Source of the DNA: Glycine soja
Taxonomy: Eukaryota > Streptophyta > Magnoliopsida > Fabales > Fabaceae
Length of the DNA: 64,000 bases
Direction: 5' to 3'
Assembly (NCBI RefSeq): GCF_004193775.1
Contig: NC_041005.1
Location: forward strand, 5,768,501-5,832,500
Below the pieces are notes generated by a model. It saw only the letters and a program-made list of their open reading frames with translations, searched no databases and had not been told where the DNA came from. Positions 1 to 12,207 of the stretch are shown in pieces. A program made the translations under genes and the position numbers. Position 1 is the first letter of the stretch, and every line of letters starts with the position of its first letter.

Positions 1-1998
1 CAAAACAAGGAATTTTGTGGTAAGTTTGGAAGAGATTGATTCTTTATATAAACGTGAGTTGCATGTGATACTGCATGCATCGCTGGCACAACACGGAAAC
101 TGGGTCACACAGAGATGAGTAAAAGCGACAATCACCGAAGCGCGTATGGTATTATGACTGATAGAGTCACATTCTCAGCTGGCATTAGTTGGATTTTTGT
201 GTTTTGCATGAAAATCTCATACATTCCACATTTTTGTTGTTTTGGTTTTGATTCTTTGAATGTTAGCCTATCTGTCCCTTCGGAAAACCATAATGATTAA
301 GACCATAGTTTAGTTCTTACTATGTAATGTAAATAACTAGTTATTTCTTACGATGCTTGAATGGGACAGGGAACCACACGGCGCAGCCTCAAAACATTGA
401 ACCGCGTTTTTCTTTCATCTTCTTTTTGTGTTAACTTTACATATACAAGAGTTTTTTCAAATATGATTCTTTTTTTAAAAATTTAATTTCAATTAATGCA
501 CATTGAGTGTAAGGCGAAGCAAACCAAATCTATCTAATTAATTATCAACATCTCATTTGTTATAATTAGATACTGATGTTTTGGTAACATTATAAAACGA
601 GTGTAATAATTCTCTGCACTAACCATAAAATCAAATTCTCTTCTTAATATGTTGTTGTTCAATAGTCTAAACTATCATGCATTTTTTTTTTATATTTTAT
701 ACTGTAATTTAAATATAAAATAAAAAGAATAACAACATTCGTGTTATTTGTTAAGGCAAGTTTGAAAATATACTGAGAGAATGTACGTATAAGATAAAAT
801 TCATTCTTAATTATTATACACCAAAAAATAATTTCCACCACTATTATTCAATAATTTTAAAGCATATATCACTTTCTTGCTAATTCTTCTTTTAAAATTA
901 CGTTTATAAGATCGAATTTATCGAAAATTCTATTTGTAGATCTTAATCTAAACTTATCTTTTCGAATCTAATTTGTCTGGTGAGTCAAACAAAATCTAGT
1001 ACTACAGACTTGCAAAATACATTTCAAATGAAATTTATACTTTAGTATTTTTAATAGCAATCTGGTATACGTTCATTTGTTTTTGTCGGTGAGGATCCAA
1101 TCAGAAATTGGAGCAATTGTTTATCTATTATCATCAATAATTTAATATATATGTATATAGAGAGAGAGAAAGAGAGAGAGAGAGAGAGTTAGAGTCCTAA
1201 TTATTGGTCTTGTTTACATGTCCTTGTAATTTTGGGCGACTTGGTTGTGGACACATCTTGTACTCCACTCCGTCACATATCATCAATAAAATCTTTTTTG
1301 TCTTTTTTAAAAAAAGAATTTTAATTTTTGTTCACCCAATTAATACAAACATGCATCTCATTAACATCTCATCTTTATTTTTATTTTCTTGTTATCAATT
1401 ATATATCAATCATTTATCTCTTCTTAGAGAAATTAGTATATAATGAGATTATCATAATTTCAACTCATTTTCATATGATATATTATTATTATTATTTGAT
1501 TGAAATTCTGTTTAATTTAAGAACCAACCCAATAAAATATAATTAGATTGAGTTGGCTTTGTTGTTTTTTTTATAAGCAACTCATTTCTCGACCTGTTGG
1601 GTCTTGATTGTGCATCTTTATATTCGAAAGCAATGTGACTCAGTATTTTGTTACTGCAAGCATATATGTTTATTGCATGGAAACGTATATTTAAGTGCAT
1701 TGAAAATAACAGAATAAGAAACTGCTGCCGACAATGAAACATGAAATAAAATAAAACTACTTATCCACTAAAAAAATGACAGCAAAGTTCTCCATTCAAG
1801 TATTTTCACAATTAAGTCACTTTCTCAACAATTTACACTGTTAGATGTCCAAAAAACAAAACTCCCGTTAGTTTCCGTTGTGCTACTTAACATCAGTTCT
1901 ATACAGAGAAAATGGCATTCTTTACATCTTTGCTTTGTTGGTTCTCCTTCTTCCTATGGAGCTATCCAGCTTCCATTCATGGTATCTGGAAATATAAG
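1..1998. other. Intergenic, downstream of the DXS-like gene
   Basis: No gene is supported here. The first 300 bases are less AT-rich than the rest and could be the 3' untranslated end of a gene outside the window, but every frame is soon interrupted. The remainder is AT-rich with scattered short ORFs, none resembling a protein family. A GA microsatellite lies at 1159-1188. The last few hundred bases before 1999 should include the 3' UTR of the minus-strand DXS-like gene. Confidence 0.6.
1159..1188. repeat. (GA)n microsatellite
   Basis: About 30 bases of AG repeats with a single AAA interruption, directly visible. It lies in intergenic sequence. Confidence 0.9.
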
Positions 1999-4900
1999 TC
2001 AGGAACACATAAATAGGAGAGCTTCACGGGTACGGCCTAGTAAACTCAATGCCGTGGCAGCAATGTGATGTCCACTCAACCCTGCTTGATCAAGCTGTTC
2101 ATTTGGTGATGCATGCTCAATATATCTGTCTGGTAAAACAATTGGTCGCCACTAGAAAAGTTGATCCACAAAAAGCAAACGGAATATACGTAAAATTACT
2201 ATGGCATCTTTAAAACAATACTATACTTAAAATAAACAATATGCTGTATGAAAGGGAAGCCAAGTTACTTGCATGTGGGCACACCAAATTTTACAGAAAC
2301 ATTTGAGTGTTATGAAAAGATAAATCTATGTCTTTCCACCAAGAAATTCAAAGAGGTATAGAAATTTGTTAATTTTATATCTTTACGCCAATTATAAATA
2401 GAAGCCAAATAACACATTTATAATCCCAAATATTCTTAGAACCATGGAACTTAGCCTTCCCAAATAGCTTGAATTAATTACCTGAATTCTTCCATCGAGT
2501 AGTCCATTAACCGCAATAAACTGAGCAACCTGGGAACCAAATCCTCCAATAGATCCTTCCTCAACAGTAACTAGAAAAGAGTGGTGTTTACAAAGCTGCC
2601 TCAGAAGCTTGATGTCAAGGGGCTTGCAGAACCTTGCATCAGCAACAGTTACCTCAATGCCAAGCTTGGCGAGGAGTGAATGAGCCTTTAGGCAGTTCTG
2701 AACCATCGATCCATATCCTAGGAAAGCAACATCTTTGCCTTCAACAAGAACTCTTCCTCTTCCTATCTGTGTAGGAATAGATTACAGCCACTCCAAAATT
2801 AAAGAAGGAAGATATCTTAAAAAAATATTATGACAAATCTTTGGGGATGTTAGAAATGAAGGACACTATCTTAGGTTTGTTAATCAGTTTACCCATTTCA
2901 AAGTTTCAGTAACACACAAATGTATAAAAAAAATAGAGAGCCACCTAATTACCTTGATGGGGATTCCATCGCTTATAGTGTACCCTCTCCCAACCAGGGC
3001 ACCCCTTGGATACCGAAAGCAGATAGGCTGACTATTGATGCGAGTAGCAGTAGCCACCATGTGCATGAGTTCAACCTCATCAGATGGGGCCATGACAATC
3101 ATGTTTGGTAAGCATGACATAAAGTTTATATCAAATGCTCCACATTGAAGGGGACCATCAGAACCTACCAATCCTGCACTTGTAATAACAAAACGCACTG
3201 GAATTCTCTGTTGATCAACATCATGCACCACCTATATGTGATATGTAACATGTTAAAAACCATAATTACTTATATCAAATCATTATACTGTTTTCAAATA
3301 TCATAATTACTTATTTAATAATTTATATAAACTAAAAAATACTGTTCTCAAAGAAATCCAGATGGTCATAGGCTTTAAGCTGATATAAGGTTGGACCTGG
3401 TCATAGGCTCTTTGTAGAAAGGAGGAAGCTATGACACAAAATGGCTTCAATCCACCACATGCCAAACCAGAAGCAAATGTGACTGCATGTTGTTCAGCCA
3501 TTCCCACATCAAAAAACCTATCTGGAAATTTTTCCTGAAACAGTTCAAGTGATGGCTCCATCGTTAATCCAGCATGAACAACAACAATATCTTTGTCTTT
3601 CTCTGCTTCTACAACCAAAGTCTCCACAAAGCAATTGCCATATGTTTGAGGCCGAACAGGATTATCTAACGAATCAGATTTAACAGAACCTGAAAAGTAA
3701 ATATAGATAACTCATTAATAACTAAGCCAAATCACATATCAATCAAAACTTCAAAATAGTGAGAAGGTCAATCCCATAAAGAGGCTAAACTATAATCTCC
3801 TGACATTCAGGAAAAACTATGAAAGCAGAGAAAAAGTTTGAAAAAAAATAAATAGCTCTAAATAATTATTTTATTGAAATTTTAGTTTATGGTAGAGTCC
3901 AATGGTGTCCATTAATCCATATAGCAGATTCCACTTAGTGGGATGAGACTCATTTGTTTGTTGTTTTTGTTGTTTATGTATATCATATCCTTTATATTTA
4001 AGTTATCTTCAAGCTACTGCATAGAGTCTATAAGCTAATCAGTATAGGAAGAGATTGATTTCATTTTCTGAAAGGCTAAAGTATTTGAAATAAGCACACA
4101 ACCAAAGGGGAAATAGTGGAAAACCAAATACATATATAACTAGAGTGTAAACTCATTATCACTAGATAAGCTATTTTAAAAGAAATAACATTCAATGAAA
4201 CAATTAATACAATATAATTATCATAGAGTAGCAAAAAAAATACCTTCATCCTGCTGCCCATCTGATATATCACTTTTCTGACTGTTTTCATCTCCCTGAT
4301 TTTCGTCAGTTATCACATGTACCAAGACAGGTCCCATTGAATCCAGGGAAGCTACTTCTTGCAGAACACATATGAGATCTTCAATATTGTGTCCATCCAC
4401 TGGGCCTATGTAGTACAACCCAAGCTCTTCAAAAAGAGTAGAACCTAGAGGACCCATCATACCACGAGCATATTCATCCACTTTAGCTGCCAATTCATGC
4501 ATACCTCTACCAATTCGTTTCGTAACACCCTGTGATAAAGCAGACAAATTGACACTTAGCGTAATTTGGATATGAAGCACAGAGCATTGAGATTTGAAAA
4601 TTAGGATCTAAAAGAAGGACCATCATTATTACTTATTAGACATATCACTCATTATTCTACACAAGAAGGAAATATATAAAATACTAGAAAAAGATGCACG
4701 TACAACCAAACGTTAGGGGGAGTGGAAATCATATTTGCACATTAATTTATCTTTCTTAATGTACACAAAGGCAGATCTTAGTTGTCACACTATTAAAACA
4801 AAGTGATGAATATTTTTGGCAGGCCACATATACATAATATCAATACTCTTAATGTACTAATTTAATCCATTTTGTACTAAAAGTTATTAGTTATTTAGCA

Positions 4901-7900
4901 TTCAAACATGCTATTTTTTAGTAGGTTCATTTTAAAGTTGAATGACATGACATTATCATATGGACCTTGCATGCAAACAACAAATACAGAAGACTATAAT
5001 TTGAATCTATCTAGCATTCTTTTCTTGCAGAGGATGAGGTGAAGAAGCATACCTTAGCAGCTTCTCTAAATCTCCGGAAAGATTTACTGGACTGGAGCTT
5101 GCTCAGGGTACTAGATAGGGCATTGACAAATGTCTTTGGGCCCTCCTCAATTTTTGGAAGTAAAGAGTGACGGCTATCATTCAAAATCACAACCATATTT
5201 GAGTCCAAATATCCTGCATTGCTCATTGCCTCATACGCCTGACCAGCCATAGTTGTCCAATTGCTGATAACTGCAATTACGCGTTCTCGCCTCCCCTTAA
5301 TATCCCGCGCAACTGCCATGCCTGAAATGAAATATTCTACATACGACTTCAAGGTCATTTTAAATTTCACCTTTAGAAATTTTATTTATTCATCTAAAAA
5401 GGAAAACGTAAAGCAACCTTATTCATTACAGAAAAAGGTACAATTTATCAAACCCAGAAACATACTCAGACCAGTGAATGACAATAAAAACAATATGAAG
5501 AAAGTCCAAATAGTGTTGGAAGAAACAAATATTATCAAAAAGGGAAAAGGATTTACAAACTACCAAGTCCAGCAGAAATACTGCTGCATCCATGACCTGC
5601 ACCAAATGCATCATATTCACTCTCAAATCGGGAAGTAACACCAGAAAGACCATTCTTTCTTCTCATTGTCGTCATGAGTGATCGCCTTCCTGTAAGAATC
5701 TTATGTGCATATGTCTGCAGCCAAATAATGAAACAGTTGTTACATTATCCAAACCAGGTCATTCATTGATTTCTTAGAAAATGGAATATTCATTGGTTTG
5801 TTGCAAAATGAACTCTTAAGGGAACAATTATTTTAACAATTTGCGATTTGCATTCAACTTTCACCCCCAAAGGCAGAGAGGAAAGTTTAAAGCAAGAAAA
5901 GGGCTCTTGCACTTTTGCTTAGAACTTCAAATCTTACTTGATCCCCAACATCCCACAATATTTTGTCTACTGGAGCATTGAAAACATGATGTATTGCAAC
6001 TGTCAGCTCAACCACTGCCATACTTGCTTTCGGTGATATTTGTGTACCTGACATAATAGAAGACAAATCTGAACGGATTTCAACTGCTAGTTGTTTCAGT
6101 TCCTGCAAAGACAAAAATTTAGGGAATAAGATACTTCAAGATTGTAAGTAGAAATGATGTAAAAGCAAAATTAAAATGATAAAAATGATAACGAGCTTAC
6201 AGCTAACCTGAAGAGATAAGTTCTTCAAGCAAAGAGGGTTTTCAACCATGTCAAGAATGGGTGTTGGAACTTTCTCCCTGTAGTAATCATCATTATCAAG
6301 CTGTGCATATACTTGATCAACTAATCCCTGCATCAACCACATTAGATACTACCCACTCATCCAGTAGGTAATTAATTACACATAAATTTTTGCTGTAATT
6401 AACAACATTCAACTGGGGAGGTAAATAACATTATAAAGCTAAGATTTTTTATTTTTATTTTATTATAAAGCTAAGATTTGATGTCTTATTATTTCAAAAT
6501 GCAACCTCAGTTCTAATATTACAAGATCCTCAAAGTCCAGCATGAAGTGACTTAAAAAGCATGTGGACAACATCATTATTCAACCCAAGGGTTATCAAAT
6601 TGAGTTTCAGATCGTGAATCGCCAAGCTAATTTTTGAATCGTGAATCATATTCTGTATCAAATTGTAAGAATGAGAAACAATGAAAAATAACTTCAAATA
6701 TATTATATAGATGCTATATAGTGTTCAATGTAATACTTTCAAACTAGATTTATGAAGTCTTATAAAACCAATTTATTAGTTATATCTAGGTTTATGAAGT
6801 CTCTATTTTAGAAGAATGGAAACAAAGCAATGAAATAGCCAAATAGAGTGCATGCATTCGATGTGGATAAGTTTAGAAGTGTACCTTCAATTCCTTTTCA
6901 TTAACAATTTTAGCTCATGTGACTTTTCAATTTCTTTCATGGGAATTAGTGAAAGAAAAGCAACAAAAAAAAAATCATGAATTGTTGAGTCGTGTGATTC
7001 ATATCAATGATACAAAATTACATTGATTCATTCATGTATCCGTATCGTACGATACAAAGTCATTCAAGATTCATCTCATGATATGAGTTGATAGGTAGGT
7101 GAATCGTATCAAACCATAGGATTCAAATTGTGAACAGTAAGATTCTAATAGTAATGGATTATTCTTTTGGTCTGTCATCTGAGACAAATACATTTAGTGC
7201 AATGTTAAAGCCAATTTAGCAATTTGCGACTCCTACCTACTGAGTTCTTGAGCCACTTAATTCCACACCAGATTAAATTGTCCAGGTAATCCCAAATTCC
7301 CAATTATATGGAGAACTATAAGACCATTGCATTTTACTATAAAACATAGTGCATAGTTTGGTTCAAAGGATAGGAGAGGAGTAATTTTCTTGAAAGAGAG
7401 AAAACTTGTTGGTTCACATGCAGAGGGGAAGGGAGGGAAAATAAACAAAGTTACTACTATATACTTAGAATACTGAAAATTTACGCTACTTAATGTAAAA
7501 GTTTGTCCCCTCCCCTCCAGAGTTTTGAACCAAATAAATAAACAGAGAAAAATTCCTCCCCTTCCTTTCATTTCCCTCCAAATCCAATCAAACACAGTAT
7601 GGAAGTATAAGGCATTGAAACCTCCAATTGCACTTTTGTGTTAAACACCCATTAAGTCACCCAAGTTATCCCATTTACATAAAGAATGCTTTTGAAGAAC
7701 TAGAAAGCATAGAAACTTCACAAAGCCAATCACTTCTGTATGAAAAAATACAACAGTCAACATTACTCACTTTCTTCTGCCCAAATCCTCTTTCTTTATG
7801 TTCCATGGCACCTCAATTCTTTAAGGAAACCATATCTCATTAATCAACGTAACATTTCATCATATTAAAAAGAGTTAACCAACTTAACTAATTAGACAAA

Positions 7901-8136
7901 TCCTGCTCTCACACAAGCATGGATAATATAAATTGTTGAAATTCAGGTGTCTGCAATCCGTGAAACAACATAATTGAGAGAGATACCTTTGAAGCAGAAC
8001 GTGGGCACATAGAAATTGTTGAGAGGTCTGCGTGAATGGGGAACATGGAGGTTGAGGTTGAGCAATCCACTCTTCGAGAGTGGGAGTGGAAAGGGATTCC
8101 AAAAGGGTATGCAGATGAAGGAGCAGTAGCAGCCAT
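1999..8136 (-). CDS. DXS3: DXS3-type 1-deoxy-D-xylulose-5-phosphate synthase-like protein, plastid
   Basis: Ten exons, read from 8136 downward: 8136-7987, 6327-6208, 6102-5938, 5714-5564, 5321-5053, 4529-4244, 3689-3397, 3231-2953, 2766-2482, 2151-1999. They give 716 residues, the usual DXS length. The ATG at 8136 starts a Ser-rich, transit-peptide-like leader (about 1-50). DXS landmarks follow: ELKQLA (91), [14 protein letters not shown]-like [20 protein letters not shown] (221-), [23 protein letters not shown] with the catalytic Glu at about 446, [40 protein letters not shown] and [16 protein letters not shown]. True DXS condenses pyruvate and glyceraldehyde-3-phosphate in the plastid MEP pathway. 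This copy is odd: the thiamine-diphosphate GDG motif is SNW (215-217), the GHLGSS segment is altered (about 111-118), DVGHQ is DVGDQ (144), the EKGxGY linker is missing, and the active-site Tyr in IYSSF is Ala (about 468). The same changes, as I recall, mark the DXS3/DXL2 clade, so catalysis is doubtful. The exon 7 donor (GTCCAA) is weak. Intron 1 (6328-7986) carries two repeat insertions. Confidence 0.93.
6587..7115. mobile_element. Probable MITE-like insertion in DXS3 intron 1
   Basis: About 530 bases of distinct composition with recurring GATTCA/TGAATC and GATAC motifs. The ends are roughly inverted: GGTTATCAAATTGAGTTTCA near 6590 against a right end that reads, in reverse complement, CCTATGGTTTGATACGATTC. 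It contains a perfect 14-bp palindrome, GTATCGTACGATAC, at 7042-7055. No coding capacity is visible. I could not fix a target-site duplication, so the limits are approximate. Confidence 0.4.
7345..7600. mobile_element. Probable MITE in DXS3 intron 1
   Basis: About 255 bases with a purine-rich left half (GGATAGGAGAGGAG, GAGGGGAAGGGAGGG) and a pyrimidine-rich right half (CCCCTCCCCTCC, CCTCCCCTTCC). The ends form an imperfect inverted pair: CATAGTTTGGTTCAAAGG at the left and, in reverse complement, ACTGTGTTTGATTGGATTTG at the right. TTTGGTTCAAA and TTGAACCAAA recur internally as inverted copies. The pattern fits a small non-autonomous DNA transposon, but the exact ends and duplication are not established. 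Confidence 0.45.
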
Positions 8137-11100
8137 GGAGAAAGTGTTGTTAGTAACTGAGATCTTCAAAATTCACATGATTATTGATTCCAGAAGTTGG
8201 AGCTATTAGTATTTCCCATGAATAATGATGAACCCAGAAATATTTTATTTCAAAATGAAAAAAAAGAGGAAAATTTGATATTATGGGATTACTGAAAGTG
8301 GTAGAAAACGAAGCAAAGGCTGATAGCGATCAGGCCCTGACGACAACGACCTGGAATCTAACCGCCGACTCTTGTACACCACTTTTAGTTTTAGTGTTAG
8401 TGTTTTATTATTATTTATATTAAATTTAATGTCTATACAATGTCTTTTATTTTTTACAAGGACACCCCAAATATAATTTATACTTACTGTAAGGAAACTT
8501 TACGTGGACAACCTAAGTGTTATTTAACAGAGAGAACAAATATATTATATTATTAGAATGAAATATTTATTAATTTTATTAATAATTAATGTTTTTAATT
8601 AAATTTAGTTGGTCATCTTCAATGTAATCTTCCCTCCAAACTAAAGTCTGACTTCTTCTTTTGGAAAGAAAAAAAGAAGAAAAAAACTTGTAATTTAATA
8701 TTAAATTGGACAAGTAAACTTGTCTAAAAATTTTAAAATTACATAAGTGAAAGTTTGATAAATAGATTACAAGCCATTCATATACTAAATGTGGGTTATT
8801 TCTACCTGGTGATTTTTTAGGTTATTAGTCAATGAAATTCCATTTCCTATATCCAATAACTATTGTATTTGACTTAACTTTTCTATTGAGAAAGAAAACT
8901 TGAAAAAAAATAGATTAGTTTTACTTAAATCACATAAGTCAATGTCATATGGATTGGGATCTTTAGTTTTCTACTTTGAATACATTAAGCAAGAAAAATA
9001 TTAGAATTAAGACGAGCTAGTGTAAGAAACTCTCATCTAATAGCGTCAAAGAAAAATAAACGTACATAAAGTTATACTTGTATAAATAGAGAGATCATTC
9101 CATAATTTAATTAAGGATTTTGTTAATATATGCATCCTTAAGTATAAATGTGTTAGTAAATGTTTGTAGGGTTGGCTAACTTACATACTCTTATAAGTGT
9201 ATTAATAAATTATAACTAAAAAATATTTTAAAATACAATAATAACCTAACTTGCTAATTAATTCATACTAAAAAATAAATGTGTGTGTTAACAAATCGCT
9301 TTAACTAAATCCGTGATTTATAAGTCACAAAGTAATGCGATTGCTTTAAGATTTACGTTGAATGTGTTGTGTGAGAGAGAATTATTAATAAAAAAAATAT
9401 ACATAAAAATAAATGTTTACTATATAAATGTGTGTTTGTAGTGCACTATTTGTTAATAATAACAAAATTATTTGCATTGCACTATTTGTTAATGTGCACT
9501 TTTCAGGCCAATGGTGATGATGCGATTTATCTATCATATCAGTCTATTCATAGTCTGAAAGTCTCCACCAGATTTTCATTCAGAAAAGACCCATGCACAA
9601 GAAAGGGATTTAGCAAGTTGTTAAGTCTTCATTGATTTGTTTGTGGTCGTTCTCCGAGTGGTTCCACGATAACATCATTAGAATCATCGAATCCACCAAG
9701 AAATGAGTAATTATTTGGGATCTGATTTTTCTATTATTTTTTTTTCAACGGTTTTAATATGATATCTTAAAAATCATATAATTTTAAATTGAATTATAAA
9801 ATTAAATATTAACACAAAAATGTGACAACACGGGATAATTGAAAAAAGGATAGAAAAGCCAATTTCATCGTTTGGTGCTTAATTAATTAGCTTCACACGT
9901 TAGATAAGACCAATCCTCCAGCTCTAACCCAGTTTTTTCATAAGTGATATTAAATTTTACTGGCACCTCATTGGAAGAAGCAAACAGTGAGTGACTCACC
10001 TTATTAAAAGGATACGTGGAGGAATTTATTTGAGTTTATAAAGATAATTTATGGCATTTTTATAAGTTCAGGGTCAAGCCTATGAAGAAACTTTCATTTT
10101 TTTTAACTGATGAAGAAACTTGCATATTGTAAGAGAATATGAAATGTGTTTAACTAAATTATGTATCTAAATGTATCATAAGAACTATGTTTGATATAAC
10201 TAGATGAAAACTAAAATGTTACTTATAACTTAAATCTGAAAGCTGATAAACTAAATGATGAAATTATAAATGTTTAATAAAATTTAATAATCAACTAGTT
10301 TAAACAAATAGAATGACATAACAAATATATTTATATACATGTGTAATAATTGATTTTTTTAATAAATTTATGTACAAATTATTTTTTATTTTTAAGTAAA
10401 ATACATTTCATAATAATTCTAAAAAATTGAAATGAATAAGTACACATATATAATTTATTGAAAGCATATTAAAGGTGTTAAGTAGAAGAGGGTGGTGTAT
10501 ACACACCACCTGGATATATGGATTAAGGCTCGCGAATGGCCCATTTAAACCTCATCATGTCTTAGGAAATTATTTCTGCACCTTCAAAAAATCAGCTTTG
10601 TATGTTTTGGTCCTTTTGGAGGTGTAGTAAGCAAAATAGGGAATGAAGGAAGTAATTACCCACAAGTTAAAGGTGAATGCAAGTTTTTGAGAATTGTTAT
10701 TCTCAACTCTAATTTTGCCTTCCTCGCCCCATGTGCTTAAAAAATTATTTCCAAAATATCACTTATAATAGGAAAATGTTTTCGTTGTATAGTTTCCTTG
10801 TGAAAAAGGAGAAAAAAAAAATACACATATTTATATAGAATCATATTTTTGTTTTGTAAAAGGAGATGAAAAAAATACGTAACATTATGTAAGTATTCAA
10901 CTTGTTAAAAAATAAAGTGGACAAAAATGAAATTAAGTCAAAATAAAAAGATTTTGACATGGCCACGGTTTCAATCCATTCAAAAATTTCTGCCGTTTGT
11001 ATGCAAATTGAAAATTGCTACTATATTAAAGAGAGGAGTGATAGATATACTTAGATAGGTTTAAAATTAAATCTCGTTGCCATCACGTTACTTGCAAAAA

Positions 11101-11443
11101 TATGTAACACTCCAAATAATTCAGCCTTTCCCATTAGAAAAAATCGAGTCATCAAAAGCAACGTATCCCTTGCAAGCACACATGATAATGCCTTTGCCGT
11201 ATTAACTTCGTTTACTTAAGTCCATTTTTTATTCGTACCCTTCGGATACATCCGATAAGTCCATTTTTCATTCCCTTAGGAGGCTAATAATTTTATTAAC
11301 TTAGTATTTACTATTTACCAAGTTCTTATTCAACAACAAAAAGAGTTCATAAGTTTGAATATGAGATTTATTAAAATAATATAAATAATTATTTAATATT
11401 TTTTTGAGCAAGTTGTTTTATCTATTAAAATTAAACTTATTGA

Positions 11444-11449
<6 letters not shown>

Positions 11450-11490
<41 letters not shown>
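11450..11490. repeat. (AT)n microsatellite
   Basis: About 20 uninterrupted TA units in intergenic DNA, directly visible. Confidence 0.95.
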
Positions 11491-11491
<1 letters not shown>

Positions 11492-12166
11492 GAAGTTTAA
11501 CAATCACTTTTATATGCAAAAATAAATTATTTTAAATGTCTAAAATCTATTAATGACAATATACAGCAAGGGTTTAGTTTTGGAGAGTAAAGTTATATAT
11601 TGAGAATATTAAATAATTTTATATTATTAAACTTTCATGTATGATAATTTTATTAACTTTTATAAAATTATTTTAAAAATCATATTAATTGTGATTTATG
11701 ATGGAATGATAATGTTAAATTATTTTACATTGTTATTGTGTTACCCTTAAACTTTGGGTTTTGATTATTGTTCTAAAAATTCTTTTAATAATACTTTAAT
11801 TACAAAATGATGCGGGGTAAAAATATCACATACGTATTATTAATGAATTTAATGCACTCAGAGTATATTACTTTCCTTTCTTATTTTTTATTTTTATAAT
11901 TTTTTTTTAACATAGTGTGATTATACATTTGACAATTGAGCTTTAAATATCTTAATTAATTTCACACATGTTGGCTCTTTATTACATTTCCTTTTTGTTT
12001 TTTCTCCTTTCTATATTCACATTTATCATTTCAATTCAATTAATTTTGGTCATCCCTTTATTGCCGTGATTTCTTGAGTGTTGTTTTCTTTCTTCTCCTT
12101 CTTTGCATGATAGCAATGACTTATTTTATAGTCGAGGCATTTATTAAAAATATATACTATTTATTA

Positions 12167-12170
<4 letters not shown>

Positions 12171-12199
<29 letters not shown>
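12171..12199. repeat. (AT)n microsatellite
   Basis: About 14 uninterrupted AT units in intergenic DNA, directly visible. Confidence 0.95.

Positions 12200-12207
<8 letters not shown>

Noticed and set aside
9432..9635. A 67-residue plus-strand ORF
   Set aside because: Its first codon is GTG, composition is that of random AT-rich sequence and no splice context supports it.
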